From Spongospora subterranea (lineage: Eukaryota > Endomyxa > Phytomyxea > Plasmodiophorida > Plasmodiophoridae), in assembly GCA_900404475.1 (NCBI GenBank), contig OUQQ01000476.1:1-16524 (forward strand): a DNA stretch of 16,524 nucleotides, given 5' to 3'. The position numbers were made by a program, and so were the translations under genes. Position 1 is the stretch's first letter. The number at the start of each line of letters is the position of its first letter. This document shows, one piece after another, positions 11,401-16,524 of this stretch. Under the pieces are notes generated by a model. That model was given only the letters and a program-made list of their open reading frames with translations. It was not told where the DNA came from and did no database searches.

Positions 11401-14400
11401 GACAGTAACGCAGCCCCGCGACCGCAATTATTTTCAATTTCCTTTAAAAAATCGGATTCTTCGGTCTAAAAGGAATTCGCAACATTAGATAACGGCGAAA
11501 TTGGGAAATTTCAGATAAAAAAACATGAAAATCAACGTCTCGATTATATATCATGAGAATACTAACGTCCAGCAAACCAGCAGATGTTGGAACAGGTATG
11601 CGAGCATCTAAGAAGTCTTGATTAAGCGTCTGTGCCAGCGGGCAATCGGATTCGAAACTCCCATTGAGAAGCCCACAATCTAGCCAATGTCGATTAGCAT
11701 CCTGATTTGCCACTGATCAGATAGACGCAGGCGTAACATATGGAGGACAGCAGACGAGATACCTCGACAGGTAACGCGTCAAACCCATTGAGCATTATGG
11801 ACGCAGAACTACCACATAAGCATGACAGTGTACGAGTCAATTCATGCAGCCAGTGAAATGGGCGGCTTATTTCCTTTCCCATAACCTTGAAAAAGAAATT
11901 TAGCGCCATATCCTTCTACAAATATGAACAGATTACTTGAAGCCGATATCCCCATGTGGGAGATGCTTTTGAGGTTGAGCGAAATGTCACTGTTAGCTGA
12001 TTACCAGCAACTTTTATGGGTTTATCGGGGATGTTCCACCGCGGACCATTGAAGGTTCCGATATGGACTCTGCTGGCATCTTGACCAGCAAACAACTCCA
12101 TTGTATCATGAGAATCGACCGAACACGATTTGGGATCAATCAATACCTCCAAATACTCACACCTAAGTCAGGACAAATGGTCAATATCAAGGTAAATTTA
12201 AGGAAAGCCAGATAACAGTGAAATTAGGGACCTGTCCATCTGAACGACTTGAACAATAGATGAGCTTTGTTGATATGGATGCTCGCTTTCAATCACGTCT
12301 GAGTGGGTTATTACAACAGGGACAATGCACATGTTAAAAACTATTTTTCTGAACTCGGCCACAGAACGTAAAAGTGAAATTAGCGGGTCCATAATTTGCA
12401 GCATCAAGGGAGAACCTATGCTGCGAGGCAGAGCACATATACAGACTACAAAAGGATATACTGTGGCGAAGAAGGTCCTTTTTAAGAACTCATCTAACGT
12501 TGACAGGGTTAATTGTGACGCAAGGGCAGCCCCATTTCGAGCCTATAAGAAACAAACATGGTTTAAAGGCGGAAGAAGAAAAAAAACGCAAAAATTTACC
12601 ACTGAGGAGGCGTCATCGAAAAAATTTTGACAGAAAACTGCCAGATCGCTCATCATAGCTCTTTTGCCTTCATGGCTTATGTTATCTTTCGTTATCCAAT
12701 TCGAAACTAATCGTGACAAAAAGTGCGACAACAACGCTCTCAAAACGACCGTCCTTGGACATTGTACTTCAGCAAAGTCCGTCTTTCCAACGATTATCAG
12801 CTCGAATTGTTCATTGATTTCATCAAAAGACACTTTGGAAATCAGGAGAAGCAGATCGAAAATATGAGACGCTTCTTGACGATCATTTGGCATATTAGAC
12901 AGTAACGTGGCGATGGGCCCGAATTTTGACAGCCGCATGACGAGCAGATCCATTAAGCTACGTTCGAACGCGGATAACCCAACGCGAGGTTCCTCTCGAA
13001 ACCTTCTGAGCAAACTCGAAAGATATGATGCTTGTTCATTCGCAGTTGGATACAGCTGATCGAAACCGTAAACGAAGGCTTGTAGCACTTCATCATGTAA
13101 TTCGTGGCAAATTTGACCAGCTAATTCTGGCACGGAAATGTCGAGTTCCACTGAACCCAAGTGAAAAAACAGATCTCTGCACGACACAGCAAAAGCAGGT
13201 GGCAGGCCTAGGTTTGCGAAGGTGATTTGGGCTTTCATCATCTGCAGAAAATGGGCTTTGATTATTTGAACTAGTTTCAGTAGAATTTCTGCGCATGCGA
13301 TATCGTGAGAATTCTCAATTGCACTCAACATCATCGATATTGAGTCAACCAATGACGTCAAAGTTTCTGATGAAACTTCAATAGCTAGAGACTGTTGATG
13401 GCCTACCCCCGACTCCGCTCTTTCCGGAATATCTAAGCAAGATAGTGGATCGTTACTAGAAAGTACCAGACGTGAATGCCGCTGCAGATGTGAGACGACA
13501 AGCAGAACAGCCCGGGAAAAAGGGTCCGTTTTCATAGCTGAAATATAAACCCGAGTATTAAGGCCAGAAAAAAGTTCTGGAGAAGTCAGCATTTTTGGAC
13601 TTTTAGAAGCTGCTCTCATCTCTTCAGATATATCAAGATCTTCTAGTGGAAATGACTCAGATTTGTTTTCCGCACTCTGCAACAAAGCCATTCAGTGAGC
13701 GGACGGGAAACACACTTTTGCGCCGAAGTAACGCAGCTCTGAAATTTTACCTTTGAGTCTACTCCATCAACAGGAGTAAGAGCAAGGTCAATTATTACAT
13801 GATAAAAATCATCCGGAAGTTGAGCATCATGGTGATTCCTCAGGCGATACACTTCTACCAAGGCTTGAAGGATACATTGCAAAGACCCACGAAGAATACC
13901 GAGCTTTAACGATACGCAAACGGCTAACAAACGCTCCTAAATTAACAGTTATAATGTCGGTAGGTACATAACATCAACCAATCAAACAATCGTGTCAGAA
14001 CGAGAAAAGCCTGTAGAACTGAGTTTCAAAATTTAAGAGCGTCAACAGTTATTACCGGAATCTTATCATCAGCAATGACCCGATCGAAGAACTCCAGCAA
14101 AGGTTTTAACCAAATAGTAGTTTGATCAGACAGCTCAAGCGCGAACTCGCGCGCAGGGACACCGTGAAGCATGTCGCATATTAACTGGAGAACATCATGC
14201 AAAACAGTCTGACCATTGGCATGAACGGACTCAACCAAAAGCAAGAGGACGGATATCGCGTAACGAATTCCCAGAGATTGCATTTTCGATATTGGCAAAA
14301 TACCCCTGGCTGAAGTACCTGGTTCGACTGGTGTGGCGAGCTGAGTTTCACGAGGGGTTTCCAATTCTCTGGAGAATTTGTCCATTTTTCTAGACAGTGC

Positions 14401-14706
14401 AAAATGGATTTGCTGCATAATTCGCGTTCGTCTTTGCAATTCTATTGTAAATTCATCGCTGGCAATTCCTTGGGCCAGACTAGAAATGTCGGACATTAAC
14501 GAATGAATTAAAGTTTCTGATCTGTCCAGGGCGGCAAAGGGTAGAAAAGCATCGTGGAGGGACTCGATGCTGGGCGAAAAGCCGGGTCTTGCAATGTAAG
14601 GTTCATCTGAAGCCAGCTTAGGCCAAATATTGGCAGCCAAGGCATCAAGAAGCTGGCGGTCGCGATCAACGAGGTCTGGAACAGGCCTGGACAGATCGCT
14701 CCCCAT
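948..14706 (-). CDS. Giant HERC-type HECT E3 ubiquitin ligase, 33 exons, about 3,789 aa
   Basis: HECT ligases take ubiquitin from an E2 onto their own Cys and pass it to a substrate lysine. Here the C-terminus carries a full HECT domain with catalytic Cys in LPISHTCFFSIELPRY (codon 1140-1142). Upstream, from the N-terminus, lie a helical region, a CUB-like sandwich, two RanBP2 zinc fingers, SPRY, seven RCC1 blades, two lectin-like modules and two UBA domains; exon coordinates are given with each of these parts. The start is ATG 14704-14706, the first ATG after an in-frame upstream TGA; the stop is TAA 948-950. The 32 introns are 45-153 nt, and summed exons give 11,370 nt, a multiple of three. 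Domains run across exon borders, so this is one gene. HERC1 and HERC2 also combine RCC1 and HECT (HERC1 has SPRY), but neither has this order, so I give no symbol. Least certain borders: introns 4 (12163-12231), 11 (8089-8220) and 26 (4585-4651). Confidence 0.9.
1718..1765 (-). other. In-frame 48-nt intron inside the HECT domain
   Basis: It has a GTAAGT donor and a TTCAG acceptor, phase 0, with no stop in frame. Splicing joins GSDGED to VDLIPNGSEIAVT, which restores the normal HECT spacing before the 'vdLkpnG' strand. Unspliced RNA would add 16 residues here. Confidence 0.82.
2468..3963 (-). other. Ligase linker between UBA pair and HECT (exon 28)
   Basis: Exon 28 (2377-4271, the longest) continues without a break from the UBA pair. 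It starts with an acidic stretch (HNDDDSVQ, ITDDDMTIAEN) and then gives about 450 residues of leucine-rich helical sequence. The end (GTRTCFGQIFHQLN) is the usual lead-in to a HECT N-lobe in HERC proteins. No separate named domain is visible in the helical part. Confidence 0.75.
3964..4074 (-). other. UBA domain 2 of the ligase
   Basis: Residues about 2858-2894 contain LRLMGIPFDLCRHALRSNNG followed by DYELAIAALTAH. The MG(I/F) loop, the Cys/Ala-Leu helix and the D.E.A...L third helix match UBA domains well. Together with the preceding copy it forms a tandem ubiquitin-binding pair, about 20 residues apart. Confidence 0.88.
4120..4212 (-). other. UBA domain 1 of the ligase
   Basis: Residues about 2812-2842 read IGFPSAWVYRAMRQT then AACQWILQH. 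This fits the three-helix UBA pattern: Gly-Phe loop, 'v..A...t', and a closing 'A..WIL.H'. UBA domains bind mono- or poly-ubiquitin weakly. It directly follows the second lectin-like module. Confidence 0.75.
4272..4331 (-). other. In-frame 60-nt intron hidden inside an open frame
   Basis: The frame is open across this segment, but it has a GTAAAA donor, a CTAAT branch-like site (TTCCTAATCC) and a TTTAG acceptor, phase 1 on both sides. Removing it joins SQFG to SASDS and deletes a hydrophobic run (IISLLLLFSNYIP) that does not fit the surrounding soluble domains. I therefore call it an intron. Confidence 0.72.
4332..6174 (-). other. Two concanavalin/LamG-like modules of the ligase (exons 20-27)
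   Basis: Exons are 6017-6174 (end only), 5834-5960, 5627-5788, 5392-5574, 5241-5342, 4920-5087, 4652-4834 and 4332-4584. The first module has LEWHTVLIVGRGNQIDILFD followed by LRDLAIWDTILS. The second has WTRIVIVVDN, LVYVNGQIAGEF, GLIIFSACDG and FASALSPNDVSQFG. The order of strands 'W..v.i..d', 'YvNG', 'i.if' and 'lsp.dv' is that of jelly-roll lectin/LamG folds, found inside several protist HECT ligases. In a cytosolic ligase they more likely bind protein than sugar. The donor of exon 26 could be 4651 (GTCAGC) or 4627 (GTGCAA); both keep the frame. Confidence 0.72.
6017..7745 (-). other. Seven-blade RCC1-like propeller of the ligase (exons 13-20)
   Basis: Exons are 7538-7745, 7335-7424, 7205-7285, 7027-7154, 6762-6917, 6553-6715, 6290-6502 and 6017-6174. 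After splicing, seven RCC1 repeats can be read: ILAFGKGDNGRLGFG, IFTWGKGDDGRLGHG, LWGFGSNANGQLGIG, LYSWGKNVFGQLGHG, LYTWGAGYEGNRPVCGHG, LYTWGSGNAGMLGHG and LFTFGSGGAHMGND. Seven is the number that closes an RCC1 beta-propeller. Each is preceded by the usual 'H..A.T..G' strand (for example GGSHVLAITSDG and GGWEHSMAVTSEG). Blade 5 has a small insertion and blade 7 lacks the LG pair. In HERC proteins such propellers bind partners and substrates; nucleotide-exchange activity should not be assumed. Confidence 0.93.
7835..9171 (-). other. Ligase exons 11-12, unassigned region between SPRY and RCC1
   Basis: Exon 11 (8221-9171) and exon 12 (7835-8088) cover residues 1599-1999. The sequence is mostly helical with a short beta-rich stretch (GGRVAFQHNGRQEEGFVAVL) that hints at a small interaction fold. 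I know no family for it. The 132-nt intron between the exons (8089-8220) is the largest but one. It contains an open stretch beginning VKRMAAKILEKGL that looks codable but cannot be joined in phase on both sides, so I left it intronic; this region should be checked first. Exon 12 ends at a GTCAGT donor in phase 2. Confidence 0.55.
9331..9618 (-). other. SPRY domain of the ligase
   Basis: About residues 1485-1580 carry the SPRY core: AIGVIP, then FSLAYDGATG, YGEPFGFGDVITVQ, NTISFLKNG and GVSFEGVYNGVVVGV. SPRY is a protein-protein interaction beta-sandwich that often picks ubiquitination substrates. The motif order (YG, GDVI, isF.kNG, GvsF) is complete, so it does not look truncated. Confidence 0.88.
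9913..9978 (-). other. RanBP2-type zinc finger 2 of the ligase
   Basis: WPCARCTFLN...CVIC repeats the same W-x-C-x2-C-x10-C-x2-C pattern 14 residues after finger 1 (about residues 1365-1386). It has the exact Thr-Phe pair used by NZF fingers to bind ubiquitin, and a Met two residues after the last Cys. From family knowledge I infer a ubiquitin-binding tandem. No binding can be shown from sequence alone. Confidence 0.92.
10015..10083 (-). other. RanBP2-type zinc finger 1 of the ligase
   Basis: WNCPACTYSN...CIIC gives W-x-C-x2-C-x10-C-x2-C with the conserved Asn after the second Cys pair, the signature of RanBP2/NZF fingers (about residues 1330-1351). This family binds one zinc and either ubiquitin, RNA or proteins. 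The Thr-aromatic pair right after the second Cys (TY here) is at the position that contacts ubiquitin in NZF fingers, where TF is typical. Confidence 0.9.
11122..11701 (-). other. Ligase exons 7-9, unassigned helical linker
   Basis: Exons are 11567-11701, 11280-11465 and 11122-11232, all phase 0. The introns are 61 nt before exon 7 (11702-11762), 101 nt (11466-11566; GTTAGT donor, CTAAT branch-like site), 47 nt (11233-11279) and 57 nt (11065-11121). Exon 8 is not in a long ATG-started frame. It is supported by an open, in-phase reading from a TTTTAG acceptor (TEESDFLKEIENN and onward). Exon 9 leads into exon 10 through RIGQ then GYDRHAF. No known domain is visible. Confidence 0.65.
11763..12162 (-). 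other. CUB-like beta-sandwich module of the ligase (exons 5-6)
   Basis: Exon 5 (11937-12162) encodes a segment starting EYLEVLIDPKSCSVDS and ending in GNQLTVTF, then WGYRLQ. The pattern of an early Cys, a 'G..L.V.F' strand and a closing WGY(K/R).xV is a short beta-sandwich seen in several giant ubiquitin ligases and ZZ-domain proteins, where it is thought to bind partners. Exon 6 (11763-11885) continues with helical sequence. The 51-nt intron between them (11886-11936) is needed because the frame otherwise meets a TAG at 11916-11918; it has a CTAAAT branch-like site and a pyrimidine run before CAAG. The module name is a judgement from motif shape and has no structural support. Confidence 0.5.
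12232..14706 (-). other. Ligase N-terminal helical region (exons 1-4, residues 1-741)
   Basis: Exons are 14056-14706, 13751-13936, 12600-13676 and 12232-12542; the introns between them are 119, 74 and 57 nt. The translation is leucine-rich and looks alpha-helical, with no cysteine pattern or catalytic motif that I recognise. It could be an armadillo-like or other alpha-solenoid scaffold, as in many giant HECT proteins, but no repeat period is clear by eye. The protein begins MGSDLSRP, which fits the N-myristoylation consensus (Gly2, Ser6). Exon 4 is supported by an open frame running straight from a TTATAG acceptor at 12543. Its donor (AG followed by GTCCCT) is weak, so the exon 4/5 junction is uncertain. 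Confidence 0.7.
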
Positions 14707-15141
14707 GTTCGCACGACGCAAGGTCGAGCACCCACTTCCCTTCGCGCTTCACGGCCAACTTAAGCAACCTCCACAATCAAAGAGAGATTCCTTCGGACCA
14801 TGGTGTGATTACTATATTATCATCACAGAAACGTAAAATATGTTAGATTCTAGAACCAAGGAGAGTGTATGGCGCAACCACATTAATTCGGGAAATAACA
14901 AAATTCGTATCAAACAATCAATAATTTGAAAAGGTTTTTCCATAACTATTTATTCACAGGAATTAGGACGACGTGCGACAGCTCCTCTTTGTAGAAGCTG
15001 ATCAGGTTTAGTGCGTATTTATATCGGTGTAGTATTGCTGACGCACGCAGCCTCAACCTTGAGGGGTGCGAGGCGTAGCCCTCTATGGCCATTCAATTCA
15101 AACGCAGAAAGACTGGTTCAAATCGACCTGAAATAATGATT
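14707..15141. other. Intergenic gap between the two minus-strand genes
   Basis: These 435 bp must hold the 3' UTR of the methyltransferase gene and the promoter and 5' UTR of the ligase gene. I see no gene. There is an imperfect hairpin at 15042-15070, a TATAAA on the minus strand at 15018-15023, and an AATAAA at 14949-14954. None is strong evidence alone. Confidence 0.6.
14949..14954 (-). terminator. Candidate polyadenylation signal of the methyltransferase gene
   Basis: AATAAA on the minus strand lies about 190 nt past the TAA stop of the BMT5-like gene and about 240 nt before the ligase start. Orientation and place fit, but the match may be chance. Confidence 0.25.
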
Positions 15142-15940
15142 TTATGAGAAGCCAATCGTGTAGACAGAGGCGTCTGCAACAGATGGCGCGGCGTGGTATA
15201 CTCCAGGATGGGTACGCTGTGGTTTGTAGCCGGCGAACTGATCGAACGGAGTCTCAGACACAATGTGCGCTCCCGCCCCGATGCGCTTGACCAGACTCGG
15301 CAGATCCCACGATTTATAAAATAGCGTCGTTCGTAGGCTAATTGACACCAGGCCGCCCTTTTTTGATATAATTTCACGACATGACCGGATAAATTTTTCG
15401 ATCAACTCGCGATTTTTCGCGACGTCAGATGATGTACTGCCTCCAACATCTACAAGTAAAACGATGCGTGAATTTGTAAAATTGACGATGTGGTGAAAAA
15501 GACATCTTACGAGGAAAATTAAAAATAATTCTATCAAAATTTGTCGACGGAAAATGACGCTTCAAATAACAGCCATCAATTTCGTGAAACACTGTAGCAC
15601 TAAGGCGCTTCAGCGCTTGGCAATTGAACGCTACCGCTTGGCCATATTTCTCTGACAACTCTTCAGCCGAATCCAACGACGTTGCCGTCAAATTTGAGCC
15701 GCCAATATGAGCGGCAACAGAAAGCGGCCAGCTAAAGTCGCCGCAACCAACAACCAATATGCGTTCTCGTTTCGACAGGGTCTGCGACATGATACGGACT
15801 GGGTTTGATGGCGACGCCTTTAACAAATAAGAAACAGCCGCACTACTGCTGATCACGACCAAATCGTTCGACTTGTTTGAGGACTTGCCTCTCTGTGCGC
15901 GCCGAACATTTTTACGCCCTCCCGCATGCGACCTTCCCAT
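15142..15940 (-). CDS. BMT5-like (DUF2431) rRNA uridine-N3 methyltransferase, two exons, 245 aa
   Basis: Exons are 15511-15940 and 15142-15449, separated by a 61-nt intron (15450-15510; GTAAGA donor, TTGTAG acceptor). Splicing rebuilds FNFPHVGG across the junction, a hallmark of the DUF2431 family. In order: a basic Gly/Arg N-terminus suited to nuclear or nucleolar targeting, ILVVGCGDFSWPLSVAAH (SAM-binding loop; usually GEGDFSF), LTATSLDS, KYGQAVAFN, FDRIIFNFPHVGG, NRELIEKFIRSC, then GGLVSISLR, SETPFDQFAGY and QRTHPG. In yeast, Bmt5 methylates N3 of a uridine in 25S rRNA; the same role is inferred here. ATG 15938-15940 is chosen because the only earlier in-frame ATG (16046-16048) lies inside transposon sequence. 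Cys replaces the usual Glu in the glycine loop, but no break is seen. Confidence 0.88.
15450..15510 (-). other. Intron of the methyltransferase gene
   Basis: It is 61 nt, with 5' GTAAGATG and 3' TTACTTGTAG. It splits the His codon of the FNFPH motif after its first base. Without removal the frame shifts and loses the downstream half of the domain. Confidence 0.9.
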
Positions 15941-16025
15941 TATTATCGGGAAAACGTTTGAATGTGTACAACAAGATTTTGTTGTTTGCGGACTCCGTGG
16001 CGGAGTAATGTGCGAACTTGCGGCT

Positions 16026-16033
16026 ATTGCGCA
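16026..16033 (+). repeat. Candidate 8-bp target-site duplication, left copy
   Basis: ATTGCGCA directly precedes the transposon end. hAT elements duplicate 8 bp on insertion. The right copy is outside the window, so this is a prediction only. Confidence 0.3.
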
Positions 16034-16046
16034 TAGGGGTGGGCAC
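16034..16046 (+). repeat. hAT left terminal inverted repeat (outer part)
   Basis: TAGGGGTGGGCAC matches the common hAT terminus. The partner repeat is not in the window, so the inner border cannot be fixed. Confidence 0.7.
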
Positions 16047-16065
16047 ATTTCGGTTAAAGTCCGGA

Positions 16066-16145
16066 GTTAACCGGTTAACCTACGGTCCCGGTTAACCGGT
16101 TAACGCTTTTTTTGTAACCGGTTAACCGCCCGGTTAACCGGTCAA
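16066..16145 (+). repeat. Subterminal palindromic repeats of the hAT element
   Basis: GTTAACCGGTTAAC, a perfect 14-bp palindrome, occurs at 16066-16079 and 16091-16104, with near copies at 16114-16126 (one base missing) and 16133-16145 (last bases changed). Centres are about 20-25 bp apart. In Ac and related elements, short subterminal repeats are bound by the transposase BED finger, and these are good candidates for that role. Confidence 0.85.
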
Positions 16146-16341
16146 ATCTTGCAAAAATAGAAGTTGGATTTTCTGAACCCAACGCCTTATTCAGACTATG
16201 TAGGTCACCCCTAATATCGTTAAAACTTTCGTACGGCATTTTTCTGACCTCGCAATTAGCAATCGGCAATCACTAGTCAATACACACCATTTTTCAATTA
16301 ATTTTGTCTACTGTATATCTTTCAACTGCCTTGCTTCAATA

Positions 16342-16524
16342 ATGAGTGATTCCTATTCCCTCGATCGTAGTAGCTGTTCTTCCAATTCAGATTTGGAGAC
16401 TTTGCCCACTGATGGTGCTATTACTGCTCCATCGCAAACAGTAACTTCAAAGGTTACCAACTGTGGTCGTAAGCGCAAATTATCTGCAAACTCTTCTTGG
16501 ATTTGGAATTATTTTGAAAAACGC
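16342..16524 (+). CDS. hAT transposase, N-terminal 61 codons (BED zinc finger start), partial
   Basis: The frame opens at ATG 16342-16344 and is still open at the window edge. It begins with a Ser/Thr-rich segment, then a nuclear-localisation-like GRKRKL, then SSWIWNYFEKR, which matches the start of BED-type zinc fingers (the 'S.vW.yF' pattern). The zinc-binding Cys and His residues would follow outside the window. The product would cut and paste the element, using the BED finger to hold the subterminal repeats. The family call rests on this short motif together with the hAT terminus just upstream. Confidence 0.8.
   Translation, partial: MSDSYSLDRSSCSSNSDLETLPTDGAITAPSQTVTSKVTNCGRKRKLSANSSWIWNYFEKR

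Larger units (their letters stand above)
16034..16524 (+). mobile_element. Left end of a hAT-superfamily (Ac-like) DNA transposon
   Basis: The end reads TAGGGGTGGGCAC, the typical terminal inverted repeat start of Ac-type hAT elements. It is followed by subterminal palindromic repeats (16066-16145), a leader of about 195 nt, and the start of a BED-finger transposase on the + strand. The right end and most of the transposase lie beyond the window. The reading frame is intact as far as it can be seen, so the copy may be fairly young. Confidence 0.85.

Noticed and set aside
11916..11936. A 21-nt intron ending at TTTGTAG
   Set aside because: It is far below any plausible intron length; the 51-nt choice has a branch-like site and pyrimidine tract.
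15018..15023. TATAAA on the minus strand as ligase promoter
   Set aside because: It is over 300 bp from the start codon in AT-rich DNA with no supporting initiator; too weak to call.
15115..15124. GGTTCAAATC, resembling a tRNA B box
   Set aside because: The flanking bases do not form a T-arm stem and no matching A box or acceptor stem is present.
15941..16048. Upstream ATG extending the methyltransferase by 36 residues
   Set aside because: The ATG lies within the hAT terminal sequence, so the extension would be partly transposon-encoded; the next ATG (15940) gives a normal basic N-terminus.
16075..16269. A 64-codon open frame on the minus strand in the transposon end
   Set aside because: It is built from the palindromic repeats and has no coding character.
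1..16524. Prokaryotic operon, CRISPR array or phage system
   Set aside because: Spliced genes, HECT, RCC1 and UBA domains, and copia and hAT elements show a eukaryotic genome; no spaced direct repeats of CRISPR type were seen.

Overview
This is a eukaryotic window. It is dominated by one very large, intron-rich minus-strand gene, followed upstream by a smaller minus-strand gene, with transposable-element fragments at both edges. Intron size (about 45-153 nt), moderate AT content, Ty1/copia plus hAT elements and the domain mix of the big protein suggest a stramenopile, most likely an oomycete. That is an inference; no species is claimed.

Layout from left to right. Positions 1-236 carry the C-terminal end of a copia-type Pol (RNase H tail) on the + strand, with a possible polypurine tract and 3' LTR start near 147-156. 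Positions 237-947 hold no gene I can name. Positions 948-14706 (minus) can be read as one gene of 33 exons. All exon phases join, and the spliced reading frame is about 3,789 residues. It encodes a giant HERC-type HECT E3 ubiquitin ligase. Domain order: a long N-terminal helical region, a CUB-like beta sandwich, two RanBP2-type zinc fingers, SPRY, an unassigned region, a seven-blade RCC1 propeller, two concanavalin/LamG-like modules, two UBA domains, a helical linker, and a C-terminal HECT domain with its catalytic Cys. Positions 15142-15940 (minus) encode a two-exon BMT5-like (DUF2431) rRNA uridine-N3 methyltransferase. From 16034 to the window end is the left end of a hAT-superfamily DNA transposon on the + strand: terminal sequence, four subterminal palindromic repeats, and the first 61 codons of a BED-finger transposase.

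The two cellular genes lie in tandem on the same strand with a 435-bp gap, and nothing in the sequence links their functions. The ligase combines ubiquitin-binding modules (zinc fingers, UBAs), substrate or partner modules (RCC1 propeller, SPRY, lectin-like folds) and a ubiquitin-transfer module in one chain. Three points deserve a second look: two introns that are multiples of three and free of stops, and so could be retained to give variant ligases; an N-terminal MGxxxS myristoylation-type motif; and the hAT insertion only 93 bp upstream of the methyltransferase start. All exon borders were placed by eye from GT/AG sites, reading phase and domain continuity. Most are firm; a few are marked as ambiguous.
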